A stretch of DNA of 64,000 nt from Mesocentrotus franciscanus (taxonomy: Eukaryota; Echinodermata; Echinoidea; Camarodonta; Strongylocentrotidae), in NCBI GenBank assembly GCA_037976565.1, contig CP137684.1, forward strand, positions 19,716,259 through 19,780,258. The letters are read 5' to 3'. How positions within the stretch are numbered: position 1 is the stretch's first letter; each line of letters starts with the position of its first letter. Below the pieces are notes generated by a model. The model saw only the letters and a program-made list of their open reading frames with translations. It had not been told where the DNA came from and made no database searches. A program made the position numbers and the translations under genes. Positions 21,641 to 32,540 of this stretch are shown here, in pieces.

Positions 21641-23710
21641 TACGTTGGCCCAACGTCATATAGCCAACCAATATCCATGCACTATAATATCCGTAAAGAT
21701 GGAGACGATGGAACAACGCGTTCAGCCATCAGCGTTGGGCCATCGTCGCACAACCAAGCCACCATTTATCAGAAAAAATGGATACGATGGACCAAAGTTT
21801 AGTTAAGGTTGGCCCAACGTACGTGGTATAGCCAACCAAAATCCACCATTTATCAGTCAATATAGAGACGATTGACCAACGTTCAGCCAACGTTAGCCCA
21901 ACGTCGAATAGCCAACCAAAAGCCACCATTTACCCGTAAAAATGGAGACGATGGACCAACGTTTAGCCAAGGTTGGCCCAACATCGTATAGCCAATTAAT
22001 ATCCACCATTTATCAGTAAAAAATTGAGACGATGGACCAACGTTCATCCAACATTGGCCCAACGTCGAATAGCTAACCAATTAGGCCTAAATTAAGCCAC
22101 CATTTATGCAGTAAAAATTGAGACGATGGACCAACGTTCAGCCAACGTTAGCCCAACATCGAATAGCCAACCAAAAGCCACCATTTATCAGTAAAAAATT
22201 GAGACGATGAACCAACGTTCAGCCAACATTGGCCCAACGTCGAATAGCCAACCAACAGCCACAATTTATCAGTAAAAACGTACGTTCAGCCAACGTTGGC
22301 CCATCGTCGTAGCCTATAGCCAACAAATATCCACTATTTATCAGTAAAAATGGAGACAATGGACCAACGTTCAGCCAACTTTAGCCCAACGTGGAATAGC
22401 CAACCAAAAGCCACCATTTATCAGTAAAAATCGAGACGATGGACCAACATTGATCCAACGTTAACCCAACATCGAATAGCCAACCAAAAAGCCACCATTT
22501 ATCAGTAAATTGAGACGATGGACCAACGTTCAGCCAACATTGGCCCAACGTCGAATAGCCAACCAATATAGCCACCATTTAATTATCAGTAAAACGTACC
22601 TTAAGCCAACGTTGGCCCATCGTCGTAGCCTATAGCCAACAAATATCCACCATTTATCAGTATATAAAAATGGAGACAATGAACCAACGTTCAGCCAACG
22701 TTAGCCCAACGTCGAATAGCCAACCAAAAAGCCACCATTTATCAGTAAATTGAGACGATGGACCAACGTTCAGCCAACATTGGCCCAACGTCGAATAGCC
22801 AACCAATATAGCCACCATTTAATTATCAGTAAAAACGTACCTTAAGCCAAAGTTGGCCCATCGTCGTAGCCTATAGCCAACAAATATCCACCATTTATCA
22901 GTATATAAAAATGGAGACAATGAACCAACGTTCAGCCAACGTTAGCCCAACGTCGAATAGCCAACCAAAAGCCACCATTTATCAATAAAAATTGAGACGA
23001 TGGACCAACGTTCGGCCAACATTGCCCCAACGTCGAATAGCCAACCAATAGCCACCATTTATCGGTAAAAATGGAGACGATGGACCACCGTTCAGCCAAC
23101 GTTAGCCCAACATCGAATAGCCAACCAAAAGCCACCGTTTATCTGTAAAAATTGAGACGATGGACCAACATTGAGCCAACGTTAGCCCAACGTCGAATAG
23201 CCAACCAAAAGCCACCATTTATTAGTAAAAATTTAGACGATGGACCAACGTTCAGCCAACGTTAGCCCAACGTCGGAGAGCCAACCAAAAGCCACCATTT
23301 ATCAGTAAAAATTGAGATGATGGACCAACGTTCAGCCAACATTGGCCCAACGTCGAATAGCCAACCAATAGCCACCATTTATCAGTAAAAATGGCGACAA
23401 TGGACCAACGGTCAGCCAACATTGGTCCAACGTCGAATAGCCAACCAATTAGCCACCATTTATCAGTAAAAATGGCGACAATGGACCAACGGTCAGCCAA
23501 CATTGGCCCAACATCGAATAGCCAACCAATAGCTACCATTTATCAGTAAAAATGGCGACAATGGACCAATGTTAAGCCAATGTTGGCCCATTGTCGTATA
23601 GCCAACCAATATCCACCGTTTATCAGTGAAACAATGGCCCAACGTTTAGCCAACGTTGGCTTGCCGACTGCGACCGTGCCGACCATGGCCGACGTTGGCC
23701 CAACACTGTA
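21640..23710. repeat. ~80-bp minisatellite, right subterminal array
   Basis: About 26 units near 80 bp. The consensus order is CCAACGTTCAGCCAACGTTA, GCCCAACGTCGAATAGCCAA, CCAAAAGCCACCATTTATCA and GTAAAAATTGAGACGATGGA. The same CCAACGTTGG palindrome as in the left array recurs three times per unit. Repetitive minus-strand frames are artefacts (80 is not a multiple of three, and frames shift between units). Confidence 0.9.
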
Positions 23711-24054
23711 TTGTTATCTGGGATACGCCCTGCGCGCGCACCCATGCAAACTTTCTCTTTCTCGCAAACCACGAGTCTACACTACAGATAAGTCACTGGG
23801 CACGAAATTGGAGTTTTTTACTCTTTGCAGCGTTTTCGGTGCCTTTCATATCGTAATTTCAGTACCAAAGTTGTTTATAGCAATTTTGGTTCAGGTTTTG
23901 TATGCTAAAGTTTGCTCGTTGACTCTTATTTGTTCGTAGTGGCCGTTTTGCCACTCATTACAATTTGTTCTTTTTGTTTCTTTAAGAAAAGCTTGTTGTA
24001 CTTGTTTTGCTTTCTTTGGAAAGCTTGTTTTTTTTTATCTTCCACAGATTCACC

Positions 24055-25243
24055 ATGAACAAGAGTTCTGCTGGATCGGGATCGGATTCCCTCCCCCCAG
24101 TTACGTCTGCTCTTACCACCTCACTAGCGAGTGGGTTTGGCTTGGCAGATGGGGGGGGGGGCATGGGCGTCTCGAGTACAGGCTCTAGGCAACTTGCACC
24201 CCGCACCAGGTTTTTTCTGCCTGGTGTGTCCGGTGTGTCCTTTGGTAAGCCGGCGGGTACTGTCGATTGAACGCGGCTCAAACCCTGTTTTCACGGACGA
24301 GGTATGTGAAAGTAACCTCAGTGAAACGTATAGGCATTGAAGCGATACGGCCCCAGTCACACCGACCGTAAAGCTAAGCCTAAGAAACCCCCTTCGTCCC
24401 CCGTTGTGACGGGGAAGAAGCGGAAGAGCTCAAGCACCCAAGCTTCGGCTGGGTCGCGGACTAAAAAGGCGAAGAAATCTACGACAAAGTCAGCCTTCTC
24501 GGCTTCCGCTCAGGGCTTTAATGGGACAAATGTTCGGGCAGCTGGGGTTGCCAGTTGCCCCGACAGACGCACAAAGTTTGGCGTCAAACTTGTCACCCGG
24601 CACGATAGTCGGCCCGCGGATGGGCTTTGAGCCTACAGCTCCCGCTTCTCTCGGTGCTCCACCGGGTGAGGAGTCGGTTGCCACCGCGGGGGTCTTTTCT
24701 CAGCCGTGGGATTCGGTGCCTCTTGCTCGTCAGTGTGACTGGGACTCTGTCTCCCAGGTCTCGGCGGGGTCTACCACGGACTCTCAATTGGGCCCGGCCC
24801 CGGGTCACTTTACGGTTCTGGGTTCTGACGCTAGGGCGTTATTGGAGAAGTATCTCCCCGACACCTTTTCCCCGGCCAACTCAAGGGATGGTTGTCCGTC
24901 GGCGCTGTTCATACCACGTTCCTCCCCGGAAGCTATCCCGCTTCCTGAAGAATTTAAGTCCGAGTTTGAGAGGGTTTCAGTTGACCATGACTCGGCTTTT
25001 CGGGAGGTGAGAAGCCAGAGCAGGGCTTTGTCATTTGTTAATGAGGTTGCTCGTAAGTACTTTCTTGCCAAGCAGCTTTGGCCGGAGCTTGTTAACGTGG
25101 CTCTTAGGCTGGGGATAAACCTCAAGGCTAAGAATTACAGGGACCGAGATAGGCCGTTTGTTAATATTTCGAGTATGACGAGGCTTTCCCTCCGTCTCTC
25201 AGCCTATCTCGGCTCGCTGATCAGCCTATTTGTCTTCCACTGA
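24055..25243 (+). pseudogene. DIRS gag remnant
   Basis: An ATG in good context (CACCATGAAC) opens a Ser/Gly-rich frame to 24270. Coding continues in shifted frames: a Lys-rich segment at 24337-24630 (TGKKRKSSSTQ, RTKKAKKSTTK) and a longer one at 24521-25243, with VLGSDARALLEKYLPDTFSP and SFVNEVARKYFLAKQLWPEL. Basic, Ser-rich then helical content at the 5' end of a DIRS element is typical of its gag. At about 25130-25240 the frame passes straight into sequence resembling the end of DIRS RNase H (PLKEDLVSQPLSG in another frame), marking the internal deletion. Confidence 0.7.
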
Positions 25244-26355
25244 AGGAGGACTTGGTGTCTCAGCCTCTATCGGGTATACTTCATCCTTGGCCAGCGGTAC
25301 TCCACTTGACCGCTTGGCCATTATCGGGGAGGTTGCCAGAGCTGAGGGCCTCTCAGAGAGAGCCTCTCAGTTTTTGCTGAAGAGTCGCAGGGATTCTACG
25401 AGGGTAGTGTATAACTCTTGTTTGAAGGCATTCCACCGTTGGTGTGAAGACCTTGGCGTTGTTCCCAGGAAAGCGGCTCTAGGCGTTATCGCTGATTTTC
25501 TCATTTCCTTGTTTGACAAGGGCAGATCTCTTTCCACATTACGTGGTTATCGTTCAGCTATTGCCGCAATTCATGCGGGCTTTCCGGATGGTTCGGGGGT
25601 GTCTAACTCCCCTCGGCTGGCGATGCTGTTGCGCTCCTTTTTTCTGGAGCGGCCTCCCCAGCAGAAGCTTGCGCCCCCTTGGAGTCTCCCCAAGGTCTGC
25701 TTAGACAAAGCCGCCCTTTGAACCTCTGGCCAAGGCCTCTCTTCATTGCCTGACAATCAAGACTCTGTTCTTGATTGCCATAGCTTCTGGGCAGAGAAGG
25801 GGCACCCTGCACACCCTCTGTGTTTCGCCAGGCCACATCCGCTGGGAGAGGAAGGGAGTGAGGCTTACTCCTAAGCCGTCATTCATTGCGAAGAATCAAA
25901 CTGCCTCATCCGGCCTGGTGGAAATCTACCTTAGTCCCTTGTCCAGTGTCTCCTCTATCGAGGAAGACAAGGTCTGGTGCCCTGTTAGGGCACTGAAGTG
26001 GTATCTGGATAGGACTAAGGGGTTCCGGATGGATGAGCAGTTATTTCTTATCACGCGGGAACCCTTCTCACCTGCCTCAAAGGAATCCATCTCTAGATGG
26101 ATCGTTGAGGCGGTTCAATCCGCGGGCCCCGAGGCTCTCTCAGAGGGTGTGCGTCCTCGGGTGCATGATACCAGGGGTGTAAGCACCTCCTGGGCTCTTT
26201 TCCATGGGGTAGCCCTTTATGATATCATGAAGGCTGCCTTCTGGCTGTCTCCGAACACTTTCATTTCTTGTTATCTCGAAGATATTCCTGCGATTGAGGA
26301 GCATTTTGCTACGGCGACCTTAAGGGTGGCTTCGTCTAGTTTGGCCCCCCGCTAA
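25230..26355 (+). pseudogene. DIRS tyrosine recombinase, frameshifted
   Basis: The N-terminal core-binding part (25230-25721) contains DSTRVVYNSCLKAFHRWCED and STLRGYRSAIAAIH. After a frameshift near 25720, the catalytic part (25771-26355) contains IAIASGQRRGTLHTL (first catalytic Arg), VHDTRGVSTSWALF (HxxR) and FISCYLEDI (Tyr nucleophile). The R-HxxR-Y tetrad therefore looks preserved in sequence while the frame is broken. In DIRS elements this enzyme integrates a circular cDNA without target duplication. Confidence 0.85.
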
Positions 26356-26394
26356 CCTTTTGTTTGGGACATGCCCCCCGCTTTCATCTGTGTT

Positions 26395-26510
26395 GGTCTA
26401 AGCAGTAATAGGTAGATACATATGATTTATTGTGGTAAATTATTTAAATCAGAACTGATTTTATTATTTACTATATAAATCTATGTATCTACCTATGTCC
26501 CTCCCTCCGT
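26395..26510 (+). repeat. DIRS internal complementary region
   Basis: The first part (AATAGGTAGATACATATGAT, then TTATTGTGGTAAAT) is the reverse complement of the extreme left end at 16213-16245. The second part (GATTTTATTATTTACTATAT, then AAATCTATGTATCTACC) is the reverse complement of the extreme right end near 26694-26742. In DIRS1 this region templates circularisation of the cDNA. Confidence 0.8.
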
Positions 26511-26742
26511 CCCCACTCCTTGTTAGCAACATGTCCCAAGTTTGTGTCTTGGACTGCTCGTAAGAGAGGAAGTTTGCATGCGGGCGCAGGGTGTATGTGA
26601 CTGAGGGTATAGCGGTGTCCTGGGGGTGGGGTGTATGCACGATTGTGACTTTTTTATCTCGATGGTCTGCTTGTCTGGAGGACTAAGCAATAATAGGTAG
26701 ATACATAGATTTATATAGTAAATAATAAAATCAGTTCTAATT

Positions 26743-27299
26743 TAAATAATTTCAAGGAATCCAATAATCGGGAAGTAACCAATGCTTATGTAATTGATAG
26801 AATTGTAATTAATTTATTGTAAATTCGATAAAACACTTTATTAAGTATCACAGAAATTGCAAAATCTACTTAAAAAATGACCCGTGTTTGTGTACGTATT
26901 TACATTGAAATAATGCGTTGTACTTCCAGGTTTAGGAATAGTCCATGGTTATACGTCACATTTATTATTTATTAAGTTCGAGAATATCAACGCTTCCGGG
27001 TTCCTCTGCTTACACCATTGATCATTCTAAGTCTAATAATAATTTAACAAAAAATGCAAAATTCTGTCGTTCAATATATTTGTATTCCTTATGTCATAAG
27101 CTTTCCAACAATAACAAACATGCATATGTTTATCATTTTCTTCCAATAGCACCTTTAATTGCATAGTGCTATTTAATATCGTCATTCTTTTTGTTTGCGT
27201 AGATTATCATGTTGTCATCTAAAGTGAGGTGTGCATGCATGTTTAACATTAGGACTGAGATGTGTATGTTCTATTCATTTCACTCTTTTTGTCTTCTAG
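26743..27299. other. ROCO intron end
   Basis: AT-rich; ends with acceptor CTTTTTGTCTTCTAG. No gene recognised. Confidence 0.6.
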
Positions 27300-27413
27300 A
27301 TTGACTCCGCCTTTGAGAAGATCCGTGAATCTATCATGGATAAGCCGTTTGAATGCCATGTGGTCACCGAGTATTATGACATTGAAAACAGCTTAGAGGA
27401 CAAAGAACCAAAG
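27300..27413 (+). CDS. ROCO gene exon h: Roc-COR junction
   Basis: A 114-nt exon, phase 0 at both ends, between CTTTTTGTCTTCTAG and CCAAAG|GTACAT. It encodes IDSAFEKIRESIMDKPFECH, then VVTEYYDIENSLEDKEPK. The pattern F..I...I..KPF..HVV..Y..I(D/E)NS is the conserved end of Roc leading into COR in ROCO proteins. It follows the G4 exon in frame across a 15.5-kb intron filled with transposons. Confidence 0.92.
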
Positions 27414-27834
27414 GTACATCACAAAGAAATCAACTATCACAATTTATAGTAACCCTGTACCAAAAGAGTATTACTGATTATCTGTCCAATCCAGTTACAT
27501 CGATCCAATCCCAAAAGTGAAGTGGCTTTTTCTTGCAGTTACAAAGTGCTGCACAAATTGCTCCAAATATTTGGACCACTTCAACAATAATACATGTATA
27601 TCACTTCAAAATTTTAAACTAATGCAGTCCATTGTTCTGTAACAAAATGCAATGTACACTTTGTATCTTAGCTTAGGCCCCCCTCCCACTACGGCCAGTA
27701 TTGACTTTCACACCGGACTTACGGGGTGCTTTCAAAGGGAGGGAACAAGCATACAGGTACCCTAAATAAAGTAGGGGGGACAGGTTGGAGCCATTTGGAT
27801 GAAATATAGTGGATTTTTAGACGCAGGGGTTGAG

Positions 27835-29795
27835 TTCTTGTTAAAGACCACACATGCCTTCAAAGTGCATGGTTATTGGTCTTATTCTTATTTACGACAT
27901 TTCTATTGACCTTTAAGGACCTGAAATTGCTATGAAGGTAACTTTAGACCCCAAATTTTTGAAATTAAGATTAATTCCGATCATACCAATTCAGCTCCAT
28001 TTTCAAAAATATGGCGACCCTTATCTTAATAATTCAATAATAATAATAACAATACACGGGTCGGCTGGTTGTGGCAACACAAAATTGGCTGGAATAAAAC
28101 GTATAAGGCGCCATCTCGTTTTTTTCAACGGCTGGTTCCAAATTATCAAATATTTGTGGAGCCCCACAAATATTAGAAATGGTTATTATCCCCTCGCCGT
28201 TCGTAACAAATTTGGTTTCCAATCGATAACTTCAGTAATGTTTGACGGATTTTAATGAAGTTTGATATGAAGGTATATGGTATCAAAATGCAGGCTAAGT
28301 TCGATTTCCGAGAATGTAGGTGAAAGGTCAAAGGTCATAGCTCATTAAATATGCGGAAAAATACACATCTGGTTTCCGATCGATAACTTTAGTAATGTTT
28401 GACGGTTTTCATAAAATTTGATATGAAGGTACATGGTATCAAAACACAGCCTAAGTTTGATTTCGGAGTATGTAGGTCAAAGGTCATAGTTCATTAAATA
28501 TGCGAATCTGGTTTCCTTTCGATAACTTTAATAATGTTTGACGGATTTGAATCAAATTTGATATGAAGGTACATCGTATCAAAACACAGCCTAAGTTCAA
28601 TTTCCAAGTATGTAGGTCAAAGGTCATAGCTGATTAAATATGCGAATCTGGTTTCCGATCAATAACTTTAGTAATATTTGACGGATTTTCATAAAATTTG
28701 ATATGAAGGTACATGGTATCAAAACACAGCCTAAGTTTGATTTCGGAGTATGTAGGTCAAAGGTCATAGCTCATTTTATATGCGAAAAAATACACATCTG
28801 GTTTTCGATCGATAACTTTAGTAATGTTTGACGGATTTTAATGAAATTTGTTAAGAAGGTTCATGGTATCAAAACACAGCCTAAGTTCAATTTCGGAGTA
28901 TGTAGGTCAAAGGTCATAGCTCATTAAATATGCGATCTGGTTTCTGTTAAATAACTTTAATAATGTTTGAAGGATTTTAATCAAATTTGATATGAAGGTA
29001 CATGGTATCAAAACACAACCTAAGTTCAATTTCCGAGTATGTAGGTCAAAGGTCATAGCTCATTAAATATGCACATCTGGTTTCCGATCGATAACTTTAG
29101 TAATGTTTGACGGATTTTAATGAAACTTGATATGAAGGTACATGGTATCAAAACACAGCCTAAGTTTGATTTCGGAGTATGTAGGTCAAAGGTCATAGCT
29201 TATTACATATGCGAAACTGGTTTCCTTTCGATAACTTTAATAATGTTTGACGGATTTGAATCAAATTTGATATGAAGGTACATGGTATCAAAACACAGAC
29301 TAAGTTCGATTTCGGAGTTTGTATGTCAAAGGTCATAGCTCATTAAATATGCGAATCTGGTTTCCATTCGATAACTTTAGTAACGTTTGATGAATTAAAA
29401 AAATATTTAATATGAAGGTACATGGTATCAAAATACAGCCTAAGTTCGATTTCTGTGTATGTAGGTCAAAGGTGAAAGGTCATAGCTCATTAAATATGCA
29501 AAAACACCTAATTATATATGTGAAAATGTGGTTAACTTCCTTGCCTAGTAATATAATAGTATAGTCTAATGGAGGTAACTTGTTCTGACATATATAGGCC
29601 ATTTGTACCCTGCGAGGGAATGCTACGCTTTGCGTTGACTTGTCTTTATGGATATTTCAGCCGTCTCTAAACTGATTTTCTTTAAACAAAGATGATTTTG
29701 TAATTTAAATTGTATGCTCTTTCAAATTTGACACTCAGTTTGTCATTGTCTCACAAAAAAATTATTTTGTGTAGCGCCCTCTATACCAGAGGGGG
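27835..29795. mobile_element. Second copy of the TTAA MITE (inverted), interrupted by a repeat array
   Basis: The 27835-28158 part matches the 13323-13798 MITE in reverse complement (GGTTGAGTTCTTGTTAA; GCATGGTTATTGGTCTTATT; ACGGCTGGTTCCAAATTATC). The remaining part resumes at about 29655-29795 (AAACAAAGATGATTTTGTAA; TTTCAAATTTGACACTCAGT; TTTTGTGTAGCGCCCTCT). The intervening 1.5 kb is a foreign insertion with short CCCTCGC/GCGAGGG ends. Confidence 0.75.
28180..29520 (+). repeat. Nine-copy ~145-bp array with AGGTCAAAGGTCA in most units
   Basis: Each unit runs GGTTTCCGATCGATAACTTT, AGTAATGTTTGACGGATTTT, ATATGAAGGTACATGGTATC, AAAACACAGCCTAAGTTCGA, GTAGGTCAAAGGTCATAGCT and CATTAAATATGCGA. Repeats of the AGGTCAAAGGTCA element fall near 28325, 28470, 28613, 28755, 28905, 29045, 29185, 29325 (variant) and 29465. 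The motif is a direct repeat of AGGTCA spaced by one base. No coding potential. Confidence 0.9.
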
Positions 29796-29809
29796 TATAA
29801 TGTCTCGAT

Positions 29810-30400
29810 TTTATGCCTTCGCAAGGAGGTCTGTCCGTACATCCTGTTCTCGTTATTACATCTCAAGAACCGATTGATGGATTCCCGCCAAACTTAGGTC
29901 ATATATGTATCTTGCATAGCCAATGAACTGATTAGATTTTGGGGTCACGAGGTCAAAGGTCATGGGGCTCATTATGTATGCAAAAATAGCTTTTGATTGC
30001 ATTATCATTAGAACCGATGAACAGATTACCATCAAACTCAAGACATGTATGTTCTTGCAGAGCCAATGAACTGATTAGATTTTAAGGTCATGAGGTCAAA
30101 TGTCAGTGGGCTCATTATATGTATAAAAATAGCTTGTGAACTCATTATTATTAGAACTGACAGATGGATTACTATCAAACTCAGGGTCATTTTAGGGTCA
30201 TGAGGTAAAAGATCAAAGGGTCATACATGTTTATGAAAAATAGCTTGTAATCACGATATTCTAAGAACCTCTTAGTGGATTAGAATCAAACTTGAATTAA
30301 AAAATTGCTTCTCATAGTGTTTTGGTTTGTAAAATCGCTCTATGGCGGAGGCATCATTTTCAACTGCGTGCAGTCTAAGATCCATCTAGTATAACTATGG
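29810..30400 (+). repeat. GGAGGCAT MITE family copy with AGGTCA units
   Basis: Same family as 158-780. It shares TTATGCCTTCGCAAGGAGGT at the left, ACCGATTGATGGATTCCCGC, repeated AAAAATAGCTT starts near 29985, 30125 and 30236, and the right end GCTCTATGGCGGAGGCATCA. Confidence 0.75.
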
Positions 30401-31082
30401 CATATATTACGATGCTCTTTCAACATGACGCAAACATCCCCTTAGAAAGAATGGACATCACATTTACAGGGTTGTTCTTAAGGGATTACCTGCTAATCCC
30501 CTCAATCCTATTATAGCCCCTATTCAGGATCTGACAGTTATATTCATGAGCCAAGGGCCAGGGAGTGATCTTCACAGCCTAGTGCACCTGTATAGTTCTG
30601 TGGTAGTGCACCATACATGGTAATCCCCTGAAACGGCATTCATGTAGACCAGTTGATACTGTCAGAGCAATTATTTTATCATTAGTTATTTATTTATTCA
30701 TTGACTCATGAATGAAAGCTGGTAAAATGAATTGTGAGTGAACTTGGACCCAGCAAATGCACTTACTATACCCTCTCTTGACATTTCTCACCTTCTGTCT
30801 ACATGAAACCCTGTATTCTCCAATCCCTTAGCTTTCTCATATCTTCTATTCTCTCTTCCTCCTTGTTTCTCTAATGTTTCTTCTACTTTCTCTCTCTCTC
30901 TCTCTCTCTCTGCTCTCTCTCCGTCTGGTCTGTTTTTGTGTGGTCTCTTTTCACTGAGTCAAAACGTTTAACCGACGGTTAAACGACCGCATTCATCAAA
31001 ACCGTTTAGCATTTCTCGCTCCATTTAACCGTTATTTTCGTGCAGTTTGTTACATGTGCATTGTTTTTGTTTTTGAGACTTC
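30401..31082. other. Intron sequence with (TC)n microsatellite
   Basis: 30425-30530 shares short blocks (CATGACGCAAAC; GGACATCAC-TTT-ACAGGG) with the reverse complement of 40100-40215. A (TC)n tract lies at 30890-30920. Nothing else recognised. Confidence 0.5.
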
Positions 31083-31585
31083 ATTACCGATACGGAACTC
31101 CTAAATTAATAATTATTGACGAGACTTCATTGCCGATACGGACATCTGAAAACAATAATTATTGGCAAGACTTCGTTGCCGATACGGAGAACGGAAAACA
31201 ATAATTATTGGCGTGACTTCATTGCCGATACGGAGATCAGAAAACAATAATTATTGGCAAGAATTCGTTGCCCGTACGGAGATCTAAAAACAATAATTAT
31301 TGGCAAGACTTCGTTGCCCGTACAGAGATCTAAAAACAATTATTATTGGCAAGACTTCGTTAACCGTACGGAGAGCTAAAAACAATAATTATTGGCAAGA
31401 CTTCGTTGCCCGTACGGAGATCAGAAAACAATAATTATTGGTAAGACTTCGTTGCCCGTACGGAGATCTAAACACAATAATTATTGGCAAGACTTCGTTG
31501 CCCAAACGGAGATCTAAAAACAATAATTATTGGCGAGACTTCGTTGCCCGTACGGAGATCTAAAACAATAATTATTGGCTAGACA
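31083..31585. repeat. 46-bp satellite, block 1
   Basis: About 11 units: GGCAAGACTTCGTTGCCCGT, ACGGAGATCTAAAAACAATA, ATTATT. Each unit contains an inverted repeat GGCAA-GACTTCG-TTGCC and the palindrome AATAATTATT, so single strands can form serial small hairpins. Confidence 0.92.
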
Positions 31586-31619
31586 GAAATGATTGAAGAA
31601 AATGAATGCCAATATCACC

Positions 31620-32400
31620 GGCGCTTGAGAAAATAAAATAGAAATACAGCCCACCTGAATAGATCGCGGGAGAGAGAGAAGCAAAAACAATTATATATCG
31701 CTGATGTTACAGGCTTTCACGACAACAAGTAAGCCGACGGAACGAAAGAAATGATTGTTATCTGTGCTCCCACATGATTAGAAGCAAGAAGTCCCCGTCC
31801 CCCTTGTCGAGTGAAAACTCTAACTCTCGAGTCTCGACCCTTTTTTCTCTCTGTCACTCTTTCTCTCTCTCTCTCTGTCTCCCTCCTCCCCCTCTCTCTC
31901 TCTCTTACGGCCAAGTCGGGTTTTACTAATCCTTTGACATCACTTTTGGAGTAGGGGATGTAAGTGTCGGGCCACTGTTCGCAGGCGAGGGGCTTAGAGG
32001 CGTGGGCGGATTCTAAACTCTTGACCCTTCTCTCTCTCTCTCTCTCTACGGCCAAGTCGGGTTTTACTAATCCTTTGACATCACTTTTGGTGTAGAGGCA
32101 TTGGCGGAATCTAAACTCTCGACCCTTCTCTCTCTCACGGCCAAGTCGGGTTTTACTAATCCTTTGACATCACTTTTGGAGTAGGGGCTGTGCGTGTCCA
32201 TTGCAGCTCGCAAGCGCGGGCATAGAGGCCTGAGCAGAATCTAAACTCTCGACCCTTCCCTCTTTCTCTCTCTCTCTCTCTCTTACGGCCAAGTCGGGTT
32301 TTACTAATCCTTTGACATCACTTTTGGAGTAAGAGCTGTACCGTACGTGTCTAATGTTATATATCTTCCTTCAAGCTTAGCGAAACGATTTCTAGATTTT
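31620..32400. repeat. TC microsatellites with repeated CGGCCAAGTCGGG units
   Basis: Four copies of a unit with ACGGCCAAGTCGGGTTTTAC, TAATCCTTTGACATCACTTT and TGGAGTAGGGGCTGT-like sequence begin near 31910, 32050, 32140 and 32285. They are separated by (TC)n. A fifth copy lies at 39904, after block 3. The minus-strand Arg/Glu-rich ORF across the TC runs is an artefact. Confidence 0.85.
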
Positions 32401-32540
32401 ATTTTATTGTTCACTTTACATAGACTTCAAATTTAATTTAATGATGACCCTAGTACTTTTAGTAAAAGGTTCCTAAAACGACTCAAATGTCGAGCGGGTT
32501 TAGGTTATAAACTAATAACTCGGGTACCAACACATCACTA

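Larger units (their letters stand above)
16348..23722. mobile_element. 7.4-kb TIR element with subterminal arrays, inserted in the DIRS left repeat
   Basis: The left end CCCAGTTAACAATAC and right end (reverse complement CCCAGATAACAATAC) are terminal inverted repeats, followed on both sides by GTTGGGCCAACGT. The flanking DIRS sequence resumes exactly: left ...CAGTCACAT, right ATACGCCCTGCGC, versus uninterrupted CAGTCACATACACCCTGCGC (reverse complement of the 26590 region). That defines a 2-bp AT duplication. Subterminal arrays occupy 16365-17320 and 21640-23710. I found no transposase in the 4.3-kb interior, so it is probably non-autonomous. A 2-bp AT target duplication is what I recall for the ISL2EU group, unverified. 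Confidence 0.8.
16213..26742 (+). mobile_element. DIRS-type tyrosine-recombinase retrotransposon, internally deleted and interrupted
   Basis: The left end (16213-16347, continuing at 23723 to about 23790) is the reverse complement of the right end (26570-26742). Shared words include CTCCAGACAAGCAGACCATC, CCCCACCCCCAGGACACCGC and TATACCCTCAGTCACAT. An internal complementary region at 26395-26510 matches both extreme ends. That arrangement is the DIRS1 signature. Coding remnants are gag (24055-25243) and tyrosine recombinase (25230-26355); RT, RNase H and methyltransferase regions are missing. Without the 7.4-kb insert the element is about 3.2 kb. Confidence 0.85.

Noticed and set aside
21729..23539. 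Repetitive WLFDVGLTLAERWS-type proteins on the minus strand
   Set aside because: They are translations of the 80-bp minisatellite in shifting frames and do not continue across units.
24131..24808. Overlapping ORFs on both strands in the gag region
   Set aside because: High GC content gives multiple open frames; only those matching DIRS order and composition were retained.
31717..32055. Arg/Glu-rich 112-codon ORF
   Set aside because: It is the translation of (TC)n microsatellites on the minus strand.
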